From contig CALDBJ010000011.1 of NCBI GenBank assembly GCA_937937835.1, positions 1 through 9,502 on the forward strand: DNA of 9,502 bases, written 5' to 3'. The notes under the pieces were generated by a model. It was not told where the DNA came from and did not search any database. It saw only the letters and a list, made by a program, of their open reading frames with translations. Each line of letters starts with the position of its first letter. Position 1 is the stretch's first letter. This stretch comes from an uncultured Collinsella sp. GTDB taxonomy: Bacteria; Actinomycetota; Coriobacteriia; Coriobacteriales; Coriobacteriaceae. Made by a program: the position numbers and the translations under genes. This document shows positions 1-6,484 of the stretch, piece after piece.

Positions 1-475
1 CTGCGGGAACGGCCTGTCCGCCTAATGTGTTCGGCTGAGATCGGAAATCAACCTTCGGCACCCAGACCTGGCTGTAATCTGTCTCCCAGTGTCCCTGCTC
101 GGCAACCCACTTCTTCTGGCTACCGCCGTTGGAATAGGAATTGTTGCTGCCGGAACTCTGAGAATTACCGGAATTCTGCTTCGAGTCGGAGGAGTTTCCC
201 TTGCTGTCAGACTTCGACGAGTCGGAAGACTTGTTATCCTCTTTCTTGGAGTCATCGGACTTCTGGTCCTTGTCGTCGGATTCTTTCTTCTCCTCGGTCT
301 TGGTTCCAGAGGTTTGCGCCGCCTTTTCTTCGCTCGGCTTCTTTTTGTCTTTATTCTTTACCGCTGTGGCGGCCTTTTCCGTAGAGCCGCTTCCTTGCTT
401 TGCAACGCTGGCACATCCAAGTTGAGGTGCCGAAAGGCACACCAGAAGCGCAACGATAATAGCCTTTGTTCTCAC
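1..475 (-). CDS. Partial lipoprotein-like secreted protein (3' end outside window)
   Basis: This reading frame is open from a GTG at 475 down to the left edge (158 codons), so the C-terminus is missing. The GTG is chosen because a GGGGAG ribosome binding site (482-487) lies 6 nt before it. An in-frame ATG seven codons upstream has no such site. The N-terminus MRTKAIIVALLVCLSAPQLGC is a short charged and hydrophobic export signal ending at Cys21. LGC resembles a lipobox, but Gln at -3 is atypical, so lipidation is uncertain. Residues about 25-118 are a Lys/Ser/Asp/Glu-rich disordered linker, as expected for a wall-spanning spacer. From about 121 a Trp-rich stretch (KKWVAEQGHWETDYSQVWVP) resembles the short W..HW..VWVP units I associate with surface proteins of gut actinobacteria. 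Function is unknown. The gene follows the large wall-anchored protein on the same strand after 65 nt, so the two may be co-expressed at the envelope. Confidence 0.72.
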   Translation of the reverse strand, partial: MRTKAIIVALLVCLSAPQLGCASVAKQGSGSTEKAATAVKNKDKKKPSEEKAAQTSGTKTEEKKESDDKDQKSDDSKKEDNKSSDSSKSDSKGNSSDSKQNSGNSQSSGSNNSYSNGGSQKKWVAEQGHWETDYSQVWVPKVDFRSQPNTLGGQAVPA

Positions 476-497
476 GCCGATCTCCCCGTCCATGAAA

Positions 498-533
498 CCG
501 GGCGTTGGACGCCAGCCGATATCCAACGCCCGG
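498..533 (-). terminator. Hairpin between surface-protein and lipoprotein genes
   Basis: A perfect 12-bp stem (CCGGGCGTTGGA, 498-509, with TCCAACGCCCGG, 522-533) encloses a 12-nt loop. It begins 7 nt after the stop codon of the surface-protein gene. Read on the minus strand it is followed only by TTTC, so it is a weak intrinsic terminator. It may instead be an attenuator or 3'-end stabiliser between two co-transcribed genes. The stem sits only 10 nt before the downstream gene's ribosome binding site. Confidence 0.55.
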
Positions 534-540
534 CTCGCTT

Positions 541-3500
541 TTACATCTGCTCGCGGCGCTTCTTCTGATCGAGGAAGACGCCGGCTGCCACGAGGACGGT
601 ACCGCCGATGACGAACGTCTCGCCGATGAGTCCCGCGCGGTCACCGGTCTGGGCAAGGCTGCCGGGCTGGGCGGTATCCTTGCCGGCGAGGTGCTTCGGG
701 GTGTATGCCGCCTGTTGCTTTGCGGCCTGTTGCTTTGCGACCTCCTCTGCCTCCTGTCGTGCGATCTCATCGGAAAGCTTCTGCTCCGCTGCGATGCGGT
801 CGGACTTCGCCTGCTCGTAGGCGGCGAGTGCCGCATCATAGCCGGACTGGAGCCCGTCCACCGCGGCCTGCTTCTCGTCCAGGATGGCCCTGGCGGGCGC
901 GACCTTGGCACGTGCCTCGACTGCTGCGGCGAAAAGCGCGTTGAGGGCGTCATCCGCGTTCACATCATGCCCGGAAGCGATCGCCGCGCCGGCATCGATG
1001 GAGTTCAGCTTCGACAGCTTGGCGTCTGCCTGCGCCTTCGCCTGCTCGGCGGCGGAGACCAGGGACTCGGCGGCGATGGTATCCGCCTTCGCGGCATCGA
1101 GGGCGGCCTTGGTGTCATTGACGGCCTTTACTGCATCCTGCTCGCGCTGCTGTGCCTCTGCGAGCTTCGCGGCAAGGCCGGTGAGGATGTCGAGGTTCGA
1201 CCGTGCGTCATCGAGATCGGTCTGGGAGCCGGTAAGCCTGTCGGCGGCAACGCCGGTGTCGGTCTTTGCGGTATCGACGGCACGCTGGGCATCCGCGAGG
1301 GCGCGTGCGGTGGCGTCCGCCTTTTGCTCGGCGGCTGCGAGGACTGCCGCCTTCTCGGCCTGGTCGGCTGCCGCCGCGTCGTGAACGCTCTTTGCGGTAT
1401 CGACCGCCTTCTTGGCGTCGGCGACGTCCTGGAAGAACTTCGCGAGGTCGGCGTTCGCATCGTCCACGCCCTGCTGCTTAGCAGCGGTGTCCGCCTTGGC
1501 GGAATCCAACTTAGACTGTGCGGTCGTTACGGCTGCGTTGGCGGCATCAAAGGCGACCTGCTTCTGCTGGACGGTCGACTTTGCCGTATCGACTGCCGCG
1601 TTGGCGGCATCGAGGTCCGATTTCGCCGCATCAAGCTCGGTCTGGGCATCCGTGACGCCCTGCTGCTTGGCGGCGACATCAGCCTTGGCGGCATCGACGG
1701 CACGCTGGGCATCGGTGACGTCCTGCTTCGCGGCATCGACATCTGCCTGTGCGGAATCCACCGCGACCTGCTTCTGCTGGACGGTTTCAGCGGCGCCGGC
1801 GGCTGCCTGCTTCTTGGATGCGAGATCGGCCTTGGCTGCGTCGAGTGCGCTCTTGGCGTTCTTGAGGCCGTTGATATAGGAGGTCAGCTTCTGCTCATAC
1901 TCGTCGACGGACATGGGGTTCATGTTCCAACCGGAGCCGGACCAGCCGGAGATCTCTGCGGTGTAGCACTGCGTCTGAAGCCCGGACATGGTGCCCTTGG
2001 TGCAGGTTGCCATTCCCATAACGGCGAGTTCGGGATTGATGATGTTCATGTAATGGCCGACGGTGCCGCTACTGCCGTTCTCCCAGTGGCAGTTGTCTGC
2101 AATCCAATGGTTGATTGCGACACCGTTCTTTGCATAGAAATCATAGGCATCCTTGCCGACAAGACCGGTGACTCCATAAAGGGCCTCCGTTGCCTTGTCG
2201 AAAAAGCCCTTCTCCTGCTCGATCCACTGCCCACTCGGATCGATTCCGTAATTCCATGCCAGGTTTTCGGCAAAATCATATTGACGGGCATGATCGAGCA
2301 CGGTGTCGCTGTAGTTGGCATCTGCGATCGAACCGGCGATGAGCTTGTAGGTGACATGGAGCTCGGACAGGCCGACCGACTTGCGGTAGTCGTTGACGGA
2401 CTTCATCCACCTGATCGCATTGAGCATATTGTCAAGAGACGTGGCGTCCTTGGAGTTGCCGACTTCGGTCTTTCCGGCATATTTGGCGTTCAGGATGATG
2501 TTGGCTGCATCTTCGGCACCCATGGCGCGGAAGAAGCCGATGGCTCCCTGCTTGAGTTGCGCGTCGGCGGAATCGAGTTTCGCCTGTGCCTCGTCGACCT
2601 TCTGCTGCGCGGCGGTCACGGCGGCGTCTGCAGTATCCTTTGCGGCCTTGGCGTTCGCGAGCTCTACGTCGGCGGCTGCCTTGGCGGACTCGGCGTCCTT
2701 GACAGCCTGCTTCGCGGCGTCCAGCTTGGCGACGGCGTCGGCATTCGCCTGCTTGGCCGCATCGAGGTCGGCGTTCGCGGCATCGAGAGCGGACTGGGCG
2801 GCGTTCACACCGGATTCGGCATCGGCCGCGGCCTGCTGCTTCGCGGAGAGGGACGCCTGGGCATCATTCAGCTCGGTCTGTGCCGTTGCTGCAGCGGACT
2901 GCGCCTGCTCGAGCTCGGACTCGCACTGGGACTGCACCGCTCGTGCGGCAGCGAGGGCTGCCTCTGCGTCCGCGACCTTCTGTTTTGCCGCATCGTACTC
3001 TGGACCGCTCGCACCGGCCTCCGCTGCGGCGAGGTCTGCTTTCGCCTTCTCGTAGGCGGCGCTGGCGGCTGCGGCCTTCGCATCCGCCGTGTCCTTGTTC
3101 TGCTGGGCTGCGGCGAGGACGGAATCGGCGGAATCCTTTGCAGACTGGGCCGCAACCAGCTTGGACTGGGCATCGGCAAGCGTCGCGTTGGCGTTGTCAA
3201 GTTCGGCCTGTGCCCTGCTCACGGCAGCCTGGGCGTCGCGCACGGCCTGCTCGGCGGCACGGATAGCCTCCGGAGTGGCGCCTACGGCATCGGCCTTGGC
3301 TTTATCGAGGGCATCCTTGGCATCCTGGGCCGCCTTGAGGGCGGACTGGTACGCCTCGTCCTTCTCGGATGCATCCGCCTTGGCGTCTGCGAGACCCGCC
3401 TTCGCCTGCTCGAGGTCCTTGCCGGCGGCATCGGCGGCGTCCTTGCCCTCCGCGACCTGACGGGCGTACTCGTCCATTGCCACTCGGTCGGCTGCCGTGC

Positions 3501-3912
3501 CGGCGCTGACTGCCGAATCGTAGGATGCCTTGGCCTGGTCGCGGGCGGAAGCCGCCTCGTTGTAGGGACCGGCGGCCTCATCGTAGGATGCCTTGGCGGC
3601 GTCCTCCTTCGTCTTCGCCTCGTCGACCGCCTTCTGCAGGTCCGCGATGGTCTGTGCGGCGGATTTCGCGCCGGCACCGGATGCCGCGCCGGCGTGAGCG
3701 GCAATCGGCGACATCACGGCTGGGTGCTGCGTGCCCCCGTCACCGGTCTGGGCGAATGCCGTGAACGGTGAGATGAGGCTCGATCCGGTCATGGCGGCCA
3801 TGGTCGCCGCGGTGACGGTCAGACGCGCGATCCCCTTCGGAGTGTGAATCTTTTTGTTTGGCAGTGCGGCGAAGTGATCGCCACCGGCAGCGAAATGCTT
3901 TCCCTGAGTCAT
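541..3912 (-). CDS. Giant LAQTG-anchored surface protein with CAP/SCP domain between coiled-coil stalks
   Basis: The protein is 1123 aa. The N-terminus has a long charged region and a hydrophobic core (about 27-50), with likely signal-peptidase cleavage after TAFA (residue 54). Residues about 85-450 and 685-1065 are almost pure Ala/Lys/Asp/Gln heptad sequence, predicted as long coiled coils. Between them, at about 455-682, is a globular CAP (SCP/PR1-like) domain. It shows the family landmarks DHARQYDFAENLAWNYG (His near 540, Glu near 549) and VGHYMNIINPELAVMGMA (His near 619), plus three Cys. The C-terminus is a sortase signal: LAQTGD (1086-1091), a hydrophobic span, then KKRR. LAxTG motifs are typical of class E sortase substrates in high-GC Gram-positives. 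The inferred role is a wall-attached fibre displaying a CAP domain, possibly an adhesin. The start is ATG 3912 with an AAGGAAC-type site about 14 nt upstream. It is divergent from the Xre gene. No sortase gene is in view. Confidence 0.9.
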   Translation of the reverse strand: MTQGKHFAAGGDHFAALPNKKIHTPKGIARLTVTAATMAAMTGSSLISPFTAFAQTGDGGTQHPAVMSPIAAHAGAASGAGAKSAAQTIADLQKAVDEAKTKEDAAKASYDEAAGPYNEAASARDQAKASYDSAVSAGTAADRVAMDEYARQVAEGKDAADAAGKDLEQAKAGLADAKADASEKDEAYQSALKAAQDAKDALDKAKADAVGATPEAIRAAEQAVRDAQAAVSRAQAELDNANATLADAQSKLVAAQSAKDSADSVLAAAQQNKDTADAKAAAASAAYEKAKADLAAAEAGASGPEYDAAKQKVADAEAALAAARAVQSQCESELEQAQSAAATAQTELNDAQASLSAKQQAAADAESGVNAAQSALDAANADLDAAKQANADAVAKLDAAKQAVKDAESAKAAADVELANAKAAKDTADAAVTAAQQKVDEAQAKLDSADAQLKQGAIGFFRAMGAEDAANIILNAKYAGKTEVGNSKDATSLDNMLNAIRWMKSVNDYRKSVGLSELHVTYKLIAGSIADANYSDTVLDHARQYDFAENLAWNYGIDPSGQWIEQEKGFFDKATEALYGVTGLVGKDAYDFYAKNGVAINHWIADNCHWENGSSGTVGHYMNIINPELAVMGMATCTKGTMSGLQTQCYTAEISGWSGSGWNMNPMSVDEYEQKLTSYINGLKNAKSALDAAKADLASKKQAAAGAAETVQQKQVAVDSAQADVDAAKQDVTDAQRAVDAAKADVAAKQQGVTDAQTELDAAKSDLDAANAAVDTAKSTVQQKQVAFDAANAAVTTAQSKLDSAKADTAAKQQGVDDANADLAKFFQDVADAKKAVDTAKSVHDAAAADQAEKAAVLAAAEQKADATARALADAQRAVDTAKTDTGVAADRLTGSQTDLDDARSNLDILTGLAAKLAEAQQREQDAVKAVNDTKAALDAAKADTIAAESLVSAAEQAKAQADAKLSKLNSIDAGAAIASGHDVNADDALNALFAAAVEARAKVAPARAILDEKQAAVDGLQSGYDAALAAYEQAKSDRIAAEQKLSDEIARQEAEEVAKQQAAKQQAAYTPKHLAGKDTAQPGSLAQTGDRAGLIGETFVIGGTVLVAAGVFLDQKKRREQM
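1366..1785 (-). repeat. Two in-phase 210-bp (70-residue) repeats in the second coiled coil
   Basis: Within the surface-protein gene, residues about 710-779 and 780-849 are diverged tandem copies. Both open with TVQQKQVA and contain AKADxAAKQQGVxDA about 30 residues later. At DNA level the 23-bp stretch beginning GCGACCTGCTTCTGC recurs exactly 210 bp apart (from 1553 and from 1763). Seventy residues equal exactly ten heptads, so gaining or losing a copy would lengthen the stalk without breaking coiled-coil register. Confidence 0.75.
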
Positions 3913-3995
3913 TGTGCTGTTCCGTTCCTTTTCCCTGCCCTATCCGACTGGGCATCAGAGCGCTTTCCAATAGAGGTAATTATGCGCCTTAACTG

Positions 3996-4036
3996 GGATT
4001 GTTGTATATAGTCCGTTGGCTTTTATACAACAATCC
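3996..4036. promoter_or_regulatory. Perfect inverted repeat forming a symmetrical divergent promoter/operator
   Basis: GGATTGTTGTATA (3996-4008) and its exact complement TATACAACAATCC (4024-4036) are separated by 15 nt. On the plus strand this gives a -35-like TTGTAT (4002-4007), a 16-bp spacer and a -10-like TATACA (4024-4029). The predicted start is about 4036-4037, exactly at the regulator's ATG. Because the repeat is perfect, the minus strand carries the same TTGTAT-16-TATACA arrangement, which would start transcription near 3995 with an 83-nt leader ahead of the surface-protein gene. The repeat could be the operator of the adjacent Xre protein. Promoter activity and binding are inference; the symmetry is directly seen. 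Confidence 0.6.
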
Positions 4037-4270
4037 ATGACTCTTTTTGTCATGGATACGACGCTTCAGAAATCATTCGGCATGAGATGCAAAGAGCTCC
4101 GCGCTGGACTCGGGTGCAGTCAGGAGCAGTTCGCCAATTTGATTGAAATGGATCGTTCCTACTACGCGAGCATTGAAGTAGGTCGGCGTAATGTCAGCCC
4201 CTCAAATCTCAAGAAGATTGCCGACGGATTTCAAATCAGCATTGCTGAACTCATGAGAGGCGTCAGCTAA
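4037..4270 (+). CDS. Small Xre-family helix-turn-helix regulator
   Basis: The protein is 77 aa if started at ATG 4037. It is a single HTH_3/Xre domain: FGMRCKELRAGLGCSQEQFA, then LIEMDRSYYASIEVGRRNVS, then LKKIADGFQISIAELM. The pattern (xR..LGCSQEQFANL...SYYASIEVGRRNVS...L..IA) is the five-helix DNA-binding fold with nothing added, so it should act as a dimeric DNA-binding repressor or activator. Three in-frame starts are possible: TTG 4016, ATG 4037 and ATG 4052. None has a ribosome binding site. ATG 4037 coincides with the predicted transcription start, so leaderless translation, common in actinobacteria, is favoured; ATG 4052 (72 aa) is the alternative. The palindrome at 3996-4036 abuts the start, suggesting autoregulation and possible control of the divergent surface-protein gene. 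No clear terminator follows. Confidence 0.85.
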   Translation: MTLFVMDTTLQKSFGMRCKELRAGLGCSQEQFANLIEMDRSYYASIEVGRRNVSPSNLKKIADGFQISIAELMRGVS

Positions 4271-4330
4271 ATTTATCCGTCTCATAGTTCACAGTGGGTC
4301 TCGTTGATTAGTGCCTTAAGAAAATGGAAA

Positions 4331-4422
4331 TCGTCCCAACGAGTTATCGTCAATCGTCCCAATAAATTACCGTCAATCGTCCCAATAAGTAATCGTTATT
4401 TGTCCCAACGACGCAGATAGAC
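4331..4422 (+). repeat. Four tandem 23-bp repeats upstream of the DUF4143 ATPase
   Basis: The core TCGTCCCAA begins at 4331, 4354 and 4377, and TTGTCCCAA at 4400, giving an exact 23-bp period. The second half of the unit (roughly TTAYCGTCAA) is conserved in units 1-3 and decays in unit 4. The last unit overlaps the -35 region of the promoter serving the ATPase gene. Iterated sites in this position suggest an operator array, though recombination sites or iterons cannot be excluded. No similar copy was seen elsewhere in the window. Confidence 0.85.
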
Positions 4423-4430
4423 GCTATAAT
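4400..4430 (+). promoter_or_regulatory. Promoter of the DUF4143 ATPase gene
   Basis: A perfect -10 TATAAT lies at 4425-4430. The best -35 is TTGTCC (4400-4405) with a long 19-bp spacer, embedded in the fourth 23-bp repeat. Transcription would start near 4437, just before the GGAGG ribosome binding site (4446-4450). A suboptimal -35 overlapped by repeats suggests that a protein bound to the array controls it. Confidence 0.6.
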
Positions 4431-4458
4431 TTCAAATGAATGATTGGAGGGAAAGCCG

Positions 4459-5724
4459 ATGGATAGGTATATAGGACGTTGTGTTGACTGCTTGGTCGAG
4501 CGCGACCTTGGCATTTTTGGTGCAGTGCTCATTCAGGGGCCGAAATGGTGTGGAAAGACAACGACAGCTCAGAGATTTGCCGAGTCATCGTTATCTCTCT
4601 CCGACCCATCTGGCGGTTTTGCGGCCCTCCAGCTCGCTCGTCTCGATCCGGCCCAAGCAATTGTCGGACCGACCCCGAGGCTTGTCGACGAATGGCAGGA
4701 AGAACCGAAGCTATGGGATGCCGTGCGATTCGAATGCGATGTCAGGGGAGGGGAGCCAGGACAGTTCATTCTCACCGGATCTGCGACGCCGCGAGCCGAG
4801 AACCAGCCGATGCACAGCGGTGTGGGTCGAATCGCCCGTTTGCGGATGGATACCATGACGCTTTTCGAGCTCGGTATTTCGTCGGGAGCGGTCTCGCTTG
4901 GTGCGCTGCTCGATGGCGATTCCGTTGCGGCGTCACTCGGATCCATCGCCGGTATCGCCGGTATCGCGGATTTGCTCTGCCGCGGCGGTTGGCCCCAAGC
5001 GGTCGGTAAGACAACTGCCGACGCAATGCGGATAGCCGCCGCCTATATTGACGGTGTTTGCGAGTCTGACGTTTCGAGGGCGGATGGAGTGAAACGCGAC
5101 CCGGTTAAGGTAAGGGCCTTGCTCTCGTCGCTTGCACGCAATGAATCGACTCTTGCCGGCATGAGGTCCATCGAAAGGGATTTGGGCGTTGACGTCTCAA
5201 AGAATACGATTACCGGCTACATGGACGCGCTGCGCCGTATCAATATCGTCGACGATGTCCCCGCGTGGCATCCGGCTCTCAGGTCGCCGGTGAAGTTGCG
5301 GCAGGGCGCGAAGCGGCACCTTGCGGACTCATCGCTCGCCGTCGCCCTCATCGGTGCGGACCCGGAGTCGTTGTCATCCGATCCGAAGACCCTTGGCTTG
5401 CTCTTCGAATCCCTTGTGCTGCACGATCTCAAGGTTTACGCGGCGGCCAGCGATGCGACCGTATCTCACTACCACGACGCTGACGACCTAGAGGTCGACG
5501 CGATTGTCCATCGTCGTGACGGCTCGTGGGTTGCCGTTGAGGTTAAGCTCGGGAGCCCCCAAGTCCCAGAGGCAGTGGAAAATCTGCTTCGACTTGAGCG
5601 AAAGCTGGTCGATCGCGGGGAGAGGCCGCCTGCGGCGAGACTCATCGTCATCGGGTTTGGTATGCCGGCTCACGTAACTAGCGAAGGCATCGTTGTTGCT
5701 CCGGTCGATACGCTCGGAATCTAA
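4459..5724 (+). CDS. DUF4143-type AAA ATPase with C-terminal PD-(D/E)xK-like domain
   Basis: The protein is 421 aa from ATG 4459, preceded by GGAGGGAAAG at good spacing; a TTG five codons upstream is not needed. The N-terminal AAA module has a Walker A GPKWCGKTT (27-35), a Walker B RLVDEW (74-79) and a sensor-like FILTGSATP (103-111), followed by HSGVGRIARLRMDTMTLFELG. The segment at about 205-340 fits the DUF4143 region, including a winged-helix-like stretch (about 220-265). The C-terminus carries DLEVDAIV (343-350) and VAVEVKLG (358-365), with D346 and E361-x-K363 spaced like a PD-(D/E)xK nuclease core. Length and order match the family. These ATPases are widespread in gut bacteria and of uncertain function; roles in DNA handling or stress have been suggested. 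The gene appears monocistronic, ending just before a perfect inverted repeat. Its expression is probably governed by the upstream 23-bp array. Confidence 0.92.
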   Translation: MDRYIGRCVDCLVERDLGIFGAVLIQGPKWCGKTTTAQRFAESSLSLSDPSGGFAALQLARLDPAQAIVGPTPRLVDEWQEEPKLWDAVRFECDVRGGEPGQFILTGSATPRAENQPMHSGVGRIARLRMDTMTLFELGISSGAVSLGALLDGDSVAASLGSIAGIAGIADLLCRGGWPQAVGKTTADAMRIAAAYIDGVCESDVSRADGVKRDPVKVRALLSSLARNESTLAGMRSIERDLGVDVSKNTITGYMDALRRINIVDDVPAWHPALRSPVKLRQGAKRHLADSSLAVALIGADPESLSSDPKTLGLLFESLVLHDLKVYAAASDATVSHYHDADDLEVDAIVHRRDGSWVAVEVKLGSPQVPEAVENLLRLERKLVDRGERPPAARLIVIGFGMPAHVTSEGIVVAPVDTLGI

Positions 5725-5740
5725 ATTATTGTTATTTGCA

Positions 5741-5787
5741 TTTCCAGAAATCCTCTATCTAGACGCCTCCTAGAGGATTTCTGGAAA
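5741..5787. terminator. Perfect 17-bp inverted repeat, possible bidirectional terminator
   Basis: TTTCCAGAAATCCTCTA (5741-5757) is the exact complement of 5771-5787, with a 13-nt loop containing TCTAGA. It lies 16 nt after the ATPase stop codon and would form a stable hairpin on either strand. Neither side has a real T-tract, so termination is not certain. A protein-binding palindrome or an element end are alternatives. Confidence 0.5.
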
Positions 5788-5808
5788 CAACCGGTATTTT
5801 GATCTGGG

Positions 5809-6072
5809 CTACGAAAGGTTACGGGTCCAGATTCCGTGCTGCGTGGAGCCGGTGATCTTGTATCCGTGGCGGTCGATTCACGCCGCAAGCCTGTCCCAGT
5901 CGATGCGTTTCCAGTTGCCGCACGGCGCGTGGTTCACGATGAGCCCGCCGGCGACCATGAGCGCGTGGTTGCGTGCCTTGCGCGCCTCGCGCGCCTCGCG
6001 CGCGAGCGCCCTCTTCTTGTCCGAAATCTGGACCTCGGCCTGCTTCTTCTTGCATTGAAGCCTGAACCAGGT
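5809..6072 (-). pseudogene. Decayed small ORF, possible mobilisation-protein remnant
   Basis: One minus-strand frame reads CKKKQAEVQISDKKRALARE, then a run of AREARK-type repeats, then NHALMVAGGLIVNHAPCGNW and KRIDWDRLAA, where a TGA stops it at 5878-5880. The same frame continues sensibly as IDRHGYKITGSTQHGIWTR to a TAG at 5809. A single TGG-to-TGA change would explain the interruption. The frame has no start codon after the upstream TGA at 6073-6075, so the 5' end is also missing. The basic, coiled N-terminal half followed by xxNHALMVAGG resembles accessory mobilisation proteins of plasmids and integrative elements, but this is a weak resemblance. It lies between two convergent units and is separated from the next gene by a terminator. 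Other frames across it give only low-complexity Arg/Ala shadows. Confidence 0.45.
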
Positions 6073-6087
6073 TCAGTTGACATGGTT

Positions 6088-6123
6088 AAAAACGAGGGGC
6101 GACGCTTTTGCGTCGCCCCTCGT
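6088..6123 (-). terminator. Intrinsic terminator of the ABC exporter/small protein operon
   Basis: A perfect 14-bp stem, ACGAGGGGCGACGC (6092-6105) with its complement (6110-6123), has a 4-nt loop. Read on the minus strand it is followed by TTTTT (6088-6092). It begins 15 nt after the small protein's stop codon and is a classical Rho-independent terminator. Confidence 0.93.
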
Positions 6124-6138
6124 CCCGGCCGGGTTGCT

Positions 6139-6483
6139 TTAGTTGTACACACGGTAGTTACACTTGAACTGGGTTATGTGTCCATAGTTGGGGCCGTACC
6201 AACCCGATGTATAGCTGATTGCCTTTGCGCCTAGATAGTCGTAGCCCTTGTTGTAGCGAAGCTGACGGTAGGTCGTGTCGTACTCTGCTACGTAAAACGT
6301 GTCTCCAGAGAAGGCTTTGTACCGGTCCTTAACCGTCGAAGCCATGTACGCGGGTTCGACATCGCCTTTCTCCCCGTTGAGCGCATAGACGGGTGCCGCG
6401 ATTCCGCATAAAGCCGTTGCCACGAGGATGGCGTAGACAGCCATGCGCGACGCATTGGACTTCAGCTGTTCAAATAGTTTCAT
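6139..6483 (-). CDS. Tyr-rich secreted small protein coupled to ABC exporter
   Basis: The protein is 114 aa from ATG 6483. An ATG at 6492 is in frame, but AGGTG inside the end of the upstream gene is better spaced (6 nt) for 6483. Basic and hydrophobic residues (MKLFEQLKSN..., AVYAILVATALCGIAAPVYA) form a Sec-type signal peptide with likely cleavage after VYA. The mature part is about 80 residues with 13 Tyr, one Cys near the C-terminus, and the glycine/aromatic stretch ISYTSGWYGPNYGHITQF. No family is recognised. Size, secretion and linkage to an exporter resemble bacteriocin-type units such as the lactococcin 972 group, but I see no diagnostic motif. It could equally be an extracytoplasmic partner of the transporter. 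The ABC gene's stop ends 1 nt before this start, so translation is likely coupled. An intrinsic terminator follows. Confidence 0.85.
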   Translation of the reverse strand: MKLFEQLKSNASRMAVYAILVATALCGIAAPVYALNGEKGDVEPAYMASTVKDRYKAFSGDTFYVAEYDTTYRQLRYNKGYDYLGAKAISYTSGWYGPNYGHITQFKCNYRVYN

Positions 6484-6484
6484 G

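Noticed and set aside
25..568. Plus-strand frames of 74-159 codons near the left end.
   Set aside because: They lie opposite the lipoprotein-like gene, whose minus-strand frame has a ribosome binding site, a signal sequence and a sensible composition.
505..3771. A 1088-codon open frame on the plus strand opposite the surface-protein gene.
   Set aside because: It is in register with the minus-strand codons, where antisense stops arise only from TTA, CTA or TCA codons. The GC-rich Ala/Lys/Asp/Gln-heavy gene avoids these. The translated product is low-complexity Leu/Gly/Cys-rich and has no recognisable domain.
4331..4422. CRISPR or plasmid origin iterons.
   Set aside because: The units are contiguous with no spacers, so it is not CRISPR. 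No replication protein or AT-rich unwinding region is adjacent, and the overlap with a promoter favours an operator array.
6062..6076. The 15-bp palindrome CTGAACC-A-GGTTCAG.
   Set aside because: It is short and isolated between a decayed ORF and a terminator, with no clear functional context. It is recorded only as a possible chance palindrome.
5836..6234. A 132-codon plus-strand frame.
   Set aside because: It runs through the intrinsic terminator and into the antisense of the small secreted protein, with no ribosome binding site and no recognisable sequence.
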